Position numbers and translations under genes: made by a program. A stretch of 64,000 bases of DNA from Taeniopygia guttata (Eukaryota > Chordata > Aves > Passeriformes > Estrildidae): assembly GCF_048771995.1 (NCBI RefSeq), contig NC_133030.1, positions 62,693,501-62,757,500 of the forward strand. Direction: 5' to 3'. Shown piece by piece: positions 22,327 through 34,025 of the stretch. Every line of letters begins with the position of its first letter. The first letter of the stretch is position 1. The notes below the pieces were generated by a model that was not told where the DNA came from, searched no databases, and saw only the letters and a list, made by a program, of their open reading frames with translations.

Positions 22327-23417
22327 ATCTGGGAATCACCAATACCTCAGATTCTGACAGGTGAGAAACCTTTTCTGAGATCAACCTCCAACCCCACTGA
22401 GAATCCCATGGGATGCTGGAGCATTTGGGTGGGGGGTCAGAGTCAGCAGGACTTGCAGGAAAAGCTGGATAAAGCCAAGCTCCAGGAGCTCCACCTGGCA
22501 GCACTTTTTGGATTTACTGATGAAGGTCTGCAGGCCTCCAGTGGGAAAAGATCCTCATCAAGTGCTGCTTCCTCAGCCTTGAAGAAAATAATTGCAAGAA
22601 GGAGCGAGCAGCTGACACAGAACAAATTAATTTGGCAGATAAAGTACAAGGGGTGAGCTCAATGAGGTGAGGAGGAGAGCTGAAGTGTCAACTCCCTCGA
22701 GGTGAGGGATGTGAAAAATCGAGGGAGCTGAGGTGGGGTTTCATCCAGGAAGGAGCAGTGACAAGCTGGTCATGAAGAGGAAAGGAGAAACGAGATGGGA
22801 GGCTCCAAAACTCAGAATTTCTCATGAGTTTAGGTGGTGATGTTTGTAAGGCAGATGAAGGGAAAAAAAAACAAATCACAGAAGAAAAAGCTACCTCTAT
22901 TAACACATTTTTTTGCACTGCTGCAGTGCATGTGCCAGGGGAGAGCCCTGGGGTGCAGAGCAGCTCGGGGAGGTGCTGGTGTCACCCTCTGGGTGGGCAG
23001 CACAAGGCTCAGCACAGCCCCAGGCCTGGAGTTCCACAGGAAAACCTGGAAAAGCAGCTGAGCGCTGGTCCTGGGGAGCATCAGAGGAGACAACAGATGG
23101 TGAACCTTGCTGTGTGATAAATATTGCAGCAGAGCCTGGGTTTGCATGTGCAGATGTCTCTCCACAGGCTGGGAGCAGGGATGAAGGAAGCAGAGCACCT
23201 GGGGTTTAGGAATGGCCACAGCACAGAAATGGAGATGCTGGGAGCACCAGGGTGAGCTCCTGGCAGAGCCCAGCCTGGGACAGCTGGTTCTGGTGGTGAT
23301 GGTGCTCCAAGGAACACAAAAAATTTGGGATGAGGTTGGGATGTGCTGATTTGTAGCTGTCCCAAGAAAAAAGCAGAGCAGCAGCCATTAGTTCCCAGCT
23401 GCTGGCAGGACACAGAC
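22327..23417. other. intergenic, no gene recognised
   Basis: No repeat or coding exon identified. A poly-A tract lies at about 22863-22871. Confidence 0.4.
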
Positions 23418-23795
23418 TCTTATGGAATCATGGAATTGTTTAAGTTAGGAAAGAATTTGAAGATTGTTGAGTCCAAACATCTCCCAGCACTGCCAAGGCC
23501 ACCACTGACCCATGTCCCCAAGTGCCACATCCACAAGGCTTTCAAATCCCTCCAGGGATGAGGACTCCACCACTGTCCTGGGCAGTTTGGCCAGGGCTGG
23601 ACAACCTTTTCCACTGAGAAATTTTTCCCAATATCCAATCTCAACCTTCCCTGGTGCAGTTTAAGACTTTTTTCCTCTTGTCCTGTCCCTGTTCCCTGGG
23701 AGCAGAGCCTGACCTTGCTCCTCCCTCCTGTCAAGGAGCTGTGGAGAGTGAAGAGGTCCCCCCTGAGCCTCCTTTTCTCCAGACTAAACAACTCC
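23418..23795 (-). mobile_element. CR1 LINE 3' region, reverse
   Basis: TGGAATCATGGAATTGTTTA, CCCAGCACTGCCAAGGCCAC, CAAGTGCCACATCCACAAGG, CCTGTTCCCTGGGAGCAGAG and CCTTTTCTCCAGACTAAACA occur in the expected order of a long reversed CR1 of the AAGTGCCACATCCAC subfamily. Confidence 0.85.
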
Positions 23796-23994
23796 GAGGG
23801 CTTTGACCAGCCCAAGGTGACCTCGAGTAGCATCACCTGGAGGAAAATCCATGGATGTGGTTCCAGCAGCAAGGTCTGCTCTCATCTGCCTTCCCAAATG
23901 CTCCCAGCACCCTCTCAGAAGGGCTGGGAAACACTTTGGGTTCCCTGCTCTCCTGAGAGGCTTCCTGAGGAGCAGGATCACAGATCCAGGTGTG

Positions 23995-24114
23995 GAAAAC
24001 TGGGAATGGGGATGGGAAACTGGGAATGGGGACGGGAAACTGGGAATGGGGATGGGAAACTGGGAATGGGGATGGGAAACTGGGAATGGGGATGGGAAAC
24101 TGGGAATGGGGATG
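23995..24114. repeat. 20-bp minisatellite, 6 units
   Basis: Six nearly identical copies of TGGGAATGGGGATGGGAAAC, one with a single change. G-rich on the plus strand. Confidence 0.95.
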
Positions 24115-24300
24115 CACTGGGGACGCTCATCCCAGAACAAACACAGAAGAGACACTCAAGAGGTTTCAGCAGGAGGCACAGTTGTCCAATGCCTGGGAAA
24201 AGCCCTGGAAATCAGGGAACAGGAATGTTTTGGCTCCAGCACCATCTGGACAAGAGTCTCCCAGTGAAGGAAGGACTGCAGGGAAGCCAAGCCATGGGAG

Positions 24301-24794
24301 TGTCGCTGTCAAGGCAGGATGGGAATGAGAAGACAGACTCAGAAGGCTGCTGAGAGTAAAACTCCAGTTTATTCAAAATACCCCTCTCTTTTATACAGAG
24401 CTTTGTGAGGAACAGCTCCATTGGTCCTGAAGTGAAAACAATTCAAACCATTGGTGTAGAGTCCTTGACGCACAGTGATAGAATTTAACTATAAACAGTG
24501 TGAACAACAAGAGAGATAAAGAATTATTTACAAGAGAGATAAAGAATTCTTCTCCAGCTCTTTCCCAGGCTTCTGCCTGGCTAGAAATTCTCAGTTTCTT
24601 TCTTTGACTGAATCTGAGACCCACATGGGAGGGAGGCTGGGGGCTGCCCACTCTGCCAACCTGCTGCCAAGGATTCCAGGCCAGGAGGGATTTCCTCCCT
24701 GCTGCAGCCTGACCCTGATCTTCCATTGACAAACGGGGTGGATCCAGGAGACAAAGAAAATGAGGTGCCAAAAGCCAGGCTCTGCCACTTCACA
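24301..24794 (-). mobile_element. solo LTR, family 3, copy 1 (ERV fossil)
   Basis: In sense (minus) it ends ...CCTGCCTTGACAGCGACA. A GAATAAACTGGAGTTTTACT signal lies about 60 bp inside that end, and a TATA-like TGTATAAAAGAG lies further upstream. Related to the LTR at 24900-25248 in the same orientation. The 5' limit is approximate. Confidence 0.65.
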
Positions 24795-24899
24795 GTGCTT
24801 GTTCCAACAGGACAAGTCCCTTTCCAATAGGAATGCAATGGCAGGTGTGGAATTCGGGGGGAATTAAGGCCCAGCAGGGACAATCCCTGCTCTGATATC

Positions 24900-25248
24900 T
24901 GTTGTGTTGAGGCAGGGATGGGAATGAAGAGACTATCTTCAGAAGGTAAAGAATTATCTTTATTTAAAAACACTTTTTTTTTTTTTTTGTAGAGAACATC
25001 ATTATTACTTATTAAGTATTAATCTTGTTGGTCTTAAAGTAAAAGCATTTCACCTGATTGGTATACTTGGACTTAGGTCAGTGTGGTAGAACATATTTAT
25101 AAATAATATTAACAGAAAGCAAGATAATTGATTGTTTGCATTTTTCTTAGATTTTTTTCCAGGCTTAGCCTGGCAGAAATCTTTCTCTTTTTCTCTCTGA
25201 CTGAACTGAGAATATCCACAGACATCCACAAGGTCTGGTAATGCCACA
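24900..25248 (-). mobile_element. solo LTR, family 3, copy 2 (ERV fossil)
   Basis: In sense it starts TGTGGCATTACCAGACCTTG and ends CCCTGCCTCAACACAACA, with an AAATAAAGATAATTCTTTAC signal. It shares the CTGAACTGAGAAT region, the CAGGCTTAGCCTGGCAG-like segment and its ends with copy 1, but is clearly more diverged from it than two LTRs of one young provirus would be. Confidence 0.65.
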
Positions 25249-25315
25249 CCTACAAGCAGGACCCTGGAAAAAGGTGCTGATAAGATAAGAGACAGAGGTT
25301 GACAACCTCTGCTGG

Positions 25316-25380
25316 TTCCTCATGGACTCAATGGTCTTAAAGGTCTTTTCCAGCCTTAATGATTCCATGATTCTCCACTT
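25316..25380 (+). mobile_element. CR1 LINE 3' terminus, very short
   Basis: TGGACTCAATGGTCTTAAAG, then GTCTTTTCCAGCCTTAATGA and TTCCATGATTCT. It is the last 65 bp of a CR1. Confidence 0.7.
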
Positions 25381-25867
25381 TCTCTCCAAAACAAGGGAAT
25401 TTCCAAGCGTGATCGCTTTGGTGCAATAAATAAAATAAATAAATTTTAAAATAAAGCAATTCAGCACTAGGCTGGTTTAATGTATTAGCACTGACAGTGC
25501 TAATGACAAATGTGATTATTCCAAAGCTCCTACATATATCAGGGAAGTGAAACTGCAGAAATTGGCAACCCTTGGGCATTCTTCTTTTCCACCTGCCATT
25601 AAATCAATTTAAAGCTCCCATCTCAATCTATCAGAATTAATTATGTGTTTTCAGGCAGCAATTACTGGAAAAAGTCCTTCATTTTGGGATTGCTCCATCT
25701 CCAGTGCCCAGAGCAGGAGGGGGACGCTGAGACCAGGGTACTGGGGGGTGGATTTTGCATCACTCTGGGGTTATTTTTGCTCTAGAGGTACTCCTGGGGC
25801 TATTTTTGCTCTGAAGGTGCTCCTGGACTCTGCCCAAAACAGGGCTCTGAGCATCTCTCATCCACAG

Positions 25868-26105
25868 AAGGAACAGACTGGAATGTTTCAGTTGGAAGGG
25901 ACCTGTCACAATGATCAAATCCAACAGCCTGATCACCTCAGGGCTGACCAAAAGTTAATTATTGAGGGAATTTGTGCCTCTTAAACATCCCTGTTAATGT
26001 TCCAGGGTCACACTGGACAGGGCTTGGAGACACCTGGTCTTGTGGAAGGTGGAATTAAATGGTTTTTAATGTCCCTTCAAGTCCAAACCACTCTGTCATT
26101 CCATG
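25868..26105. mobile_element. two CR1 3' ends, opposite orientations
   Basis: 25868-25985 is a reversed CR1 tail (GTTTCAGTTGGAAGGGACCT, GATCACCTCAGGGCTGACCA). 26005-26105 is a sense tail (GGACAGGGCTTGGAGACACC, TTTTTAATGTCCCTTCAAGT, TCTGTCATTCCATGG). Confidence 0.65.
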
Positions 26106-26617
26106 GAACACTGACAGGCTCATTAAGGAGCTCTCTGGGCAGCTTCTTTTCCCTGCATACACTATTCCAGCAGAAGTGGAGTCATTCCTGCCCATAAAAA
26201 AATCCATTCCTGGTGCACTTCCAACCCATGTCATGTGCTTTGGGGTTTTTGTTGGTTTTTTGGGGTTTTTTTTCCCTCCTGCCTAATTTTTTTTTTTTTT
26301 TTAAACAACCAAGTTTGGAAAGTCGCAGGAAATAAAAACAAGAAATTGCTGACAAGTGTCCCACTGTAATTGAGTGAGAACACAGAGCTCAGCTCTGCAG
26401 ATTCCCAGAAATACAGTCCAGATGTGGCTCTCCACAGTGGCTCAGCCAAACCACAGCCCCTCAAATGACATCCCTGGCACTAGGAAACTTCCTCAGTGCC
26501 CCTTCCACTGGTGCCCAAAACACACCCAGCCAGAAATCTGGGAAAACACAGAGCTAGCAGCAGAGCCTGGAGGGGCCCTGGCAGTCCCCAGTGCTGAGGG
26601 TCTGTAGCAGGAATTGT

Positions 26618-26815
26618 GGATTGTTTTGGGTTGAAAGGGATCTTAAAAATCATCCCATCCCACCCCTGCCATGGCAGGGACACTTTCCACCATCCCAGGC
26701 TGCTCCAAGCCCTGTCCAGCCTGGACTTGGGCACTTCCAGGGATCCAGGGGCAGCCTCAGCTGCTCTGGGCACCCCAGGGCCTCACCACCCTCACAGGAC
26801 AGAATTCCTTGCAGA
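26618..26815 (-). mobile_element. CR1 LINE 3' end, reverse
   Basis: TTGGGTTGAAAGGGATCTTA, CATGGCAGGGACACTTTCCA, TCCAGGGATCCAGGGGCAGC and CCTCACCACCCTCACAG are in canonical order. Confidence 0.85.
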
Positions 26816-27841
26816 ATTCATGGCACAGGGATATGTTTGGTGGCCCAGGCAGTGTCCCAGCATTGGTGCTTTGCCTCCCAGCCCTACAAAAAATGAATTG
26901 TCCCCTGCCCTCTGCACCCTCCCATGGGACATCACAGTCCTGTGCTGCTGCTGGGGCTCATTTCACCAGGATTTACCTGAAATGTGAACTTTGCTCTTCC
27001 AGGAAGGATGGGAAAGGTGTCCACTGACCCATTTGAGTGGCTTTTTTAGCTGTTAGAAACCCAGGTGTGTGGTGTCAGGGCAGCCAGAGCAGAGCTGTGC
27101 TGCTGGGGGACATCCCTGCAGGGCAAGGTGATGGTTTTTCCTTCCAAATTAAAGAATGGAAGAGCATCCACTAGTTTTGGGAAGCTTTTCTCTCCCAGAG
27201 TGGTTCACTGAGCATGGCAAGGAGGGGGGGAAATCCTACTACATCCCATAAAGGATGAGAGAAATGCCTCGAGGCTCCATCACCGGAGCCGTGGTGCTCC
27301 AGACTCGCTGTGGGGATCAGGGATGTGCCGAGGAATCTTTTTGCAGAAAACATACAGGTGTTTTCTGCAAACAGGTGGAGTCTCGAGGCAGACCCCGTTG
27401 GAGAAAGAACCATCTGTCCCCAAATTGTGATTTGTACCAACGTGATGGTGTCAGCAGAGCCAGCCCAGCCACGCTGCCCGGCCATCTGCTCTGCAGCAGA
27501 GGGAATTTATCCCCCCTAACCTCAGGGTTGTGTTCAGCATCAGAGAGGAGAACAAAGGCTGTGATTTGAGGGGGCTGAATCCACGTCCCCAGCTCCACAC
27601 AGAGCTCTGGGGCAGAGCTGGGTTTGCAGGTCCTGAGGGATCCCTGCAGCCCCACCGTGCCACTGCAACCCTCCTGAAGGGGGTCAGACCCTCTGGGTGC
27701 CACTGAAGCCTTCAATTTGGAGTATTTGACTGCAAATAACCCAATTTGACTGTAAATAACCCAATTGGACTGTAAATAAGTCAACACTGGCCTGGTGTCC
27801 CAGCTGTGGCCTGTGCATCCTGTGCCACCCTCGGGGGCGCA
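26816..27841. other. intergenic, no gene recognised
   Basis: No domain-bearing frame or known repeat. A short tandem motif (ACCCAATTTGACTGTAAATA, about 20 bp, three copies) lies at about 27725-27785. Confidence 0.4.
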
Positions 27842-28185
27842 TGTCACTATTGGACATGAAATGAGCACACAGAAGCTTGGTGAGTTCAAGAGAGAAAAAG
27901 ACCAAATTTTATTTCTGACCTTACAATATACAGAATTCCAAAAGTGACAGCGGATTGGAGGATGAAATTGCCACCTCTCCAACCACACTGGTCAAACCAA
28001 CAGGTCATCAATTCTCTCCTCCCACAAAGAAGAGTGTAAAACAATCATTATTTACATGAACAGTGTGTGAGAACTCCAGTAGAAATATGTAAACATTATC
28101 AGAAGGCTAAGGAAGTTTTATGAGAATTTTAAAACCTTCAAAAGAACCATAAAAGAAAACTTAACACTTTTAAAAATCAGGGCAA
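27842..28185 (-). mobile_element. LTR fragment, family 4 (ERV fossil)
   Basis: In sense (minus) it ends ...CATTTCATGTCCAATAGTGACA, with an AATAAAATTTGGTC signal about 60 bp inside the end. The sense 5' side appears cut off near the start of the next LTR at 28190. No internal retroviral sequence is visible. Confidence 0.55.
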
Positions 28186-28189
28186 CAGG

Positions 28190-28982
28190 TGTGCATTCTA
28201 TTTCATATCAGTCAGAGCTGGGGCAGTTCTCTGCTGTTCTTTGGGCAGTTTTTCTTTATCTCTCCCACAGCCAATCCTCTCTCCAGGAGATCTCTGCTGT
28301 TCATGGGCAATTAATTATTAATTATCTTCCGTTCATGGCCAGTGAGTGTCCCTGCATGGCTGAGAAAATTCCATCATCCATGGGGAGATGCTCTGCCCAG
28401 GGGAGGAGCCAAACATTCCTACCTGGATACAATCTGACCTGGGAACAGCACAGCAGCCTTTGCCCCCTGCATTCCCAGAGGAGCAGCTTTCTTCCACTGC
28501 ATTCCCAGAGGAGCAGCTTTCTTCCCACTGCATTCCCAGAGGAGCAGCTTTCTTCCCACTGCATTCCCAGAGGAGCAGCTTTCTCCCCACTGCATTCCCA
28601 GAGGAGCCCAGGCCCATCTCCCCCAGCCCTGGAGCTCCAGAGGAAAACTCCCCCCTTGTGCAGGATCCTGCTCCAGCAGAAGCACAGCTGGCACTGCAGG
28701 AGGGCTGAGCCACCCTGGGATGGGGCTGCTGCCACCTCCCTGCCCCACAGCCTGCCAGGGCTGCTCTGACTCTGGCACTGCTTTGTTTTCTATTTTTCTG
28801 TACTATTGCATTTGTATTTTTAATTTTCCTAGTAATGAACTGTTATTCCTGCTCCCATATCTTTGCCTGAGAGCCCCTTAATTTCAAAATTATAATAATT
28901 CCGAGGCAGAGGGTTTGCATTTTCCATTTCAAGGGAGGTTCCTGCCTTCCTTAGCAGACACCTGGCGTCTCAAACCAAGACA
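28190..28982 (+). mobile_element. solo LTR, family 5, with expanded U3 tandem repeat (ERV fossil)
   Basis: Same family as 58486-59188 in inverted orientation. It starts TGTGCATTCTATTTC and ends AACCAAGACA. Its U3 holds four full plus one partial copy of a 30-31-bp unit (TGCATTCCCAGAGGAGCAGC onward) at 28468-28605. The other copy has only about one and a half units. No clean target-site duplication was found. Confidence 0.75.
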
Positions 28983-30244
28983 CAACTAAAATGATCCTCT
29001 GCAGATGATGTGATCCACTCCTCTCCACCTGCCCTGGCAGGTACTGGGATGCCTGTTTAATTCCCTGTTTCCATGACCTGTTTCTCCTGGAAGACCCACA
29101 GCTCTCAGCTAAGCAGAAGTTCCCAAATCAAGAGTGAGGTCTGTGGGTGCAATCCCCCCCTCTCCAAGCCAAATCCCTCCCAGGGCCTCCTTCCACACTC
29201 TTCACTCGAGGAAAACCTCCTGCCACCATTATTCCCATTCTTCTCACTGAAAGACTTAACTCCCTGTACAGCAGAGAAGATTTATTCTCTATATTCCATG
29301 GGAGAGATTCTCTCCAGCTGCTATTATTCCCTTATCAATAATTCACCGTGCAGCCCCACTCCGGGGCTGCACGAGCAGCCGGGAGCGATCCCAGCTCCTC
29401 GGATATTGCTGATGCTCCCAGCAAAGCAGAACACCACAAATGAGTCACATCCTCTGCAATCTTCTCCTTCCAGTTTCCTGTGGAGGGGAGCAGCTCCATG
29501 GAAGGGCTGCGAGCCCGTGGAGTTGAAATAAATAATTAAATAAATAAATAAAGGGAGATAATTAAACTCTATATTCCAATCTTAGAGGAGGAGGTCATAA
29601 AAAGGGACCCTTCATCTGGAAAATCCAACGCAATGAGGTGATTACAGGAGAAAAGCAGACATGGAACTGTCTGTGAGTGCAGAGCACACGCTGAAGCCTT
29701 GATCAAGACTCCCCCGTTAGAAGGACAAGTTGGTTGCCATTCCCATTTATCTCCCACGGGATAACAACAGTGGTGCACAGAGCTCAGGAGCAGAACAGCA
29801 TCATTGGATTCATTTCTCCCACACCACACAGGCACAAATGCCTCATCTCCCACTGGAGGGACGAGCGTCGGGATCATCGGGATACGACCTCAGCACCGCC
29901 ACCCTTCCATCGCTGTTAGAACCCCCCCAGCAGGCAGATTTACAGCTCTGAGGATGCACAAGTGTCATCTGTCACTAAATCAGGGGGAGGAAAGATGATC
30001 TCCCCCTTGCAGTTGTCACTGGGCAGTTCCACAGCTCGGGTGTCTGAGACATCTGTGCCATCATTGACTGAACCTTTCACCCTCCAGGCTGGCTTTGCTC
30101 TGGGGCATCCTGCCAGGGAGCCAAGCCAAGCAGCACTTGGGTGCTCCTTGATCCAGCCAGGTGGATCTGTCACCCAGGGATTTATTGGCACATGGGAGAA
30201 ATGCCTCCCATTGCTCTCTTTACCTGCACGTTTCAATGGATTGC
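28983..30244. other. intergenic, no gene recognised
   Basis: The 152-residue frame at 29073-29531 has no recognisable domain. A short (TAAA)n tract lies at about 29531-29551. No known repeat otherwise. Confidence 0.4.
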
Positions 30245-30272
30245 ATCACAAATCACAGGAGCCCAGAGTGGG

Positions 30273-30729
30273 TATTGTAAGTGCAGGCAAACCCAATGGG
30301 AAGAAATGCCGATGTCTGACTCAATTCAGAAGGCTGAATGATTTCTTTATTTTAACTATGCTAAAATACATCAATATACTATATAAAAGGAGGATATTAA
30401 AACTACATACTACTTTCTCTGACTCTAACTCACTCACAACTCGTGACCCTCTCTCCAGAGTCCAGCCCCAGGTGGGTTGGAATGGATTGGATTGGAATGG
30501 ATTGGGTTGGATTGGATTGGATTGGATTGGATTGGATTGGGTTGGATTGGCCATCAGGCTCAAACAATCCTCACCAGAATCCAATCAAGCACTCACCCCA
30601 GGGAAACAATTCTCCAAACACATTCCACATGGGAAAAACAAGGAACAGAAATAGAAATTGTTTTCTCTTTCATTTCTCTCTGTGCACTTCTATGAAAAAT
30701 CCTGAGAGGGAGAGAAATGTGCTGCCACA
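30273..30729 (-). mobile_element. solo LTR, family 1, with pentamer expansion (ERV fossil)
   Basis: 457 bp. The ends match the other family-1 copies (TATTGTAAGTGC at left, CTGCCACA at right on the plus strand). The length excess over the 393-bp copy comes from the ATTGG-type array at 30474-30550. Its sequence is very close to the 20545 copy, which suggests recent activity. Confidence 0.9.
30474..30550. repeat. (ATTGG/GTTGG/AATGG)n array within an LTR
   Basis: About fifteen pentamers replace the two present in the unexpanded family-1 LTRs. Compare 62302-62417. Confidence 0.92.
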
Positions 30730-31137
30730 GGGTTGGGTTGGGAGGGACCTTAAATCCCATCCCAATCCACCCCTGCCATGGCAAGGACACCTTCCACTAT
30801 CCCAGGTTGCTTCAGTCCCATCCAACCTGGTCTTGGACACTTCCAGGGATCCAGGGGCACCCACAGCTGCTCTGGGCACCCTGTTCCAGGGTCTCCCCAC
30901 CCTTCCAGCCAGGAATTTCTTCCCAGTCTCCCATCCATCCCTGCCCTCTGGCAGTGGGAGCCATTCCCGGTGTCCCACCACTCAGTGAGACAGCAGGATG
31001 CTCTCCAGAATGGTTTGAGCAAGGGAGAGGAAAATAGCAGCAATACAGAAGTTTGGAGAAGCCCAGTGCCACCAGCACACGTGGGTGAAGCTGAAGAAAC
31101 AAAACCCAAAAATTTGGATTTTATCCATCCCAGAGGA

Positions 31138-31815
31138 GCCCGTAAGAGACCTGGAGAGGGACTTTGCACTTGGAGCGACAGGACAAGGGGGAATGTCCTT
31201 AAGGCAAAGGAAGATGGATTTTACTGGATGTTGGGAAGAAACTCATAAGAAATTAAAGTGCCCAGCCGGGAGTTGGCTGCAGCAGCTTATCTTGAGCCTC
31301 CACTTATGGCTGGGCTCGGACACGGTCGGACAGGCTAATCCAGGAGGAGATGCTGCAGTACCCAGAGCACTGCAGGAGATGACAGTGCTTCCAAGCTAAT
31401 GGATAAGGCTAAAGACAGTGTGACCAATGGGATGAATCAATCAGAGCTGTGCAGCTTCAGGAGAAGAGAGAAAAGGAGAATAAAAATCACGGTTTAGAGC
31501 TTTTAGCCCCTGCACTGAGAGGAAGGGCAGATCTGGGTGTCCCAACAGAAAAACAAGCCCAGGAGAGGCCATGGAGATGCTCCAAGGGCTGGAGCCAGGC
31601 TGGGAGAGCTGGGAATGCTCACCTGGAGAGGAGAAGCTCCAGGCAGAGCTCAGAGCCCCTTGCAGGGCCTGAAGGGGCTCCAGGAGAGCTGCAGAGGGAC
31701 TGGGGACAAGGGATGGAGGGACAGGACCCAGGGAATGGCTCCCAGTGCCAGAGGGCAGGGATGGATGGGAGATTGGGAATTGGGAATTCCTGGCTGGGAG
31801 GGTGGTGAGGGCACC
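31138..31815 (+). mobile_element. CR1 fragments, sense, two pieces
   Basis: 31138-31252 contains GACCTGGAGAGGGACTTTGC and ATGTTGGGAAGAAACTCAT. 31545-31815 contains TGCTCACCTGGAGAGGAGAA, CCCTTGCAGGGCCTGAAGGG, GGGATGGAGGGACAGGACCC and TGGCTGGGAGGGTGGTGAGG. The sequence between them is not recognisable as CR1. Confidence 0.7.
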
Positions 31816-33325
31816 AACCTCATGGTGCTTTGGGCATTTTGGGATAGCTGAGCTTTCCTGGATGGTCACACTGTGGGGTGTGAGGAGGGACAGCAGATCT
31901 GCCACACTCCAGGGTGGAGGAAGGCTGGAGGAAGATTCTCTGGGATTTATCTGCTCATAGTGAGGGAAAGACAGAACAGGGGCAGCCCCTGGGGCTGTGC
32001 CAGGGTTGCTCCCTGTGTGGAATTGTGCCAGGTTTTCCTGCAGGCTCTTGGCAGAGGATGGAGCCTGCACGTTGTGAGTGCTGCAGCACCCCATGCTGCT
32101 GTGGGCTGATTCCAGCCCTAAATATTGAAATTATTTGCCTCTGGGCTTCTCCCACCTCATCCTGTGGGCCACAGGGATGCAGCTCTGTGGATGCTGCACA
32201 CAGGTACAGAGTTCACCAGCGACACTTGGGGATGGCAGCACCTCCAAAATGTGCCTTCAAAAATCAAAGTGAAATTTTAAAAAAATTTAAATCACTTGGT
32301 TCCATCAGCTAAACACATATAAACCTCTGAACTGACACCACTTCTAAACAGCAACCACCTCTCCTATGCACAGATCTCACCCCAGGGAGGGAGAAGTGCC
32401 AGAAATCACCTCGAAATTGCAGTCGATTCTCAGTGGAAGGAATTCAGCTGCTCTGATGATAAGCAGCCACATACATCTCTAAGCTGGAGAGGTAGATCAT
32501 TAAAGGGGAAATGTTTAGAGAAATTAAATCCTTTTTTGCTGCTTCTTATGCTAATAGGGAAAAGCAAGCTGATTTGCAGGAGGACAACATTTATCAAAAT
32601 CAAATTCATCAACGTCCCCATCTGTTCCCGTTCTGGTGCTGACTTTGTCAAAAATCAGCTTTCCTTCAACCAACACCCACGTCACTTGGAGCCAATTCTG
32701 GGCAGATTTGTAAATAAACCACTTCTGCAAAGCCAGCCAGGCAAAAAAAAAAAACAAAAAAAACCAACCAAACAAAAGTAGTGGAAAGGCCTGATAAATA
32801 GAAATACATGTTGGGATTGAAGGATTGAGGAGATGGCCAAGAGACTAAAGGGGTGGGGAATGATGAATCAGCCCAGCTGGGAAAATAACCCAGAGGCCAG
32901 TGGAGGGTTAATGATACCAGAAATGGGAAATCTCCAAAACAGGATCCTGCATCTCTGCCTCAGCTGTTGTTCTGTTGTTGCTCCTGGATGAAGCAGGATC
33001 TGGAAACAGCCCCATGTTGGAGCTGCTCCGCATGCAGGGACCAGTAAGCTCCTCCTGCAGCTCACAGGGGACTGGAAAGATCTCCTAAAAATGTCACAGC
33101 ATCACAGAAGAGGAGCACAGAGTGTCCTGAGTTAGAGGGGTCCCACCAGGATCACCGAATCCAACTCCATGTGCTCCTGTTTGCTGTGGGAAGCAGCACT
33201 GATCTGGTTTGTGACATTGCTCTGCCTGTTCCCAGTTACTGGAGCCAACAGAGCATCAATACAGGCAATTTATGCCAAAGACTATGGAGAAAGTCTTATC
33301 TCAAAACTCAGCAATGAGGCATTTC
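31816..33325. other. intergenic; possible conserved stretch 32430-32660
   Basis: No gene. 32430-32660 is A/T-rich single-copy DNA. A poly-A-rich tract (A12 then CA8) lies at about 32742-32762. Confidence 0.35.
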
Positions 33326-33715
33326 ACAGAGTCACAGAACTTTTGGGATTGGAAGGGACCTTAAAGAACATCCAGCCCCACCCCTGCCATGAGCAGGGAC
33401 ACCTTCCACTGTTCCAGGCTGCTCCAAACCCCATCCAGCCTGGCCTTGGGCACTGCCAGGGATCCAGGGGCAGCCACAGCTTCTCTGGGCACCCTGTGCC
33501 ACAGAAATTAAAGGTGGCCTCACCACCCTCACAGCCAAGAATTCCTTCCCAATATTTCACATCTATCCCTTTTCCAGCTTAAAGCCATTCTCCCTTGTCC
33601 TGTCCCTCCATGCCTTTTCCCAAGTCCCCCTCCAGCTCTCTTGGGGCCCCTTTAGACACTGGAAGGGTTTTAAGGTCTGGTTCCTTCCCTTCTCCAGGCT
33701 GAACACCAAATTTAA
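33326..33715 (-). mobile_element. CR1 LINE 3' region, reverse
   Basis: CACAGAGTCACAGAACTTTT, GGATTGGAAGGGACCTTAAA, CTTCTCTGGGCACCCTGTGC and TCCCTTCTCCAGGCTGAACA follow in order. About 390 bp, one of the better-preserved copies. Confidence 0.88.
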
Positions 33716-34025
33716 GCACCAAGGCTGCTTTCCCCTCTCCTCCTTCCAGGGCAGGATTATTCCGTGTGCTCCCACATTCCTTTCATTCGGCACCTGACCC
33801 ACGCAGGCATTTCCAGCAGTTCCAGGTGCAGGGTGGGCACATCCCCACGGATCACACCTGGCACAATCCAGGTGGCACCGGGTTGTTGTGGCCCCCCAGG
33901 ACATCCAGCAGCAGAGCCCAGCCTTGCTCAGCTCCGGGGATCCCGCCAGGACATGCACACCAGGTGTGGGCACCCGGCGGATTTGGCTCCCGGCGCCGCA
34001 GGAAACGGAGGGGAAAAATCCCTGA

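Larger units (their letters stand above)
30245..30985 (-). mobile_element. CR1 LINE 3' region split by a solo LTR
   Basis: AATCACAGGAGCCCAGAGTGGG (30251-30272, first bases given elsewhere) precedes the LTR. After it, GGGTTGGGTTGGGAGGGACC, GACACCTTCCACTATCCCAG and CTCCCCACCCTTCCAGCCAG continue a reversed CR1. This is the second family-1 LTR in the window found inside a CR1 3' end. Confidence 0.85.

Noticed and set aside
23995-24114. CRISPR or other structured array
   Set aside because: Plain 20-bp minisatellite without spacers.
28468-28605. CRISPR-like spaced repeats
   Set aside because: The units are directly adjacent without unique spacers, and the context is a vertebrate LTR.
30443-30988. 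Frame rich in repeated W-I-G-L residues
   Set aside because: Translation of the pentamer array inside a family-1 LTR and the adjoining CR1.
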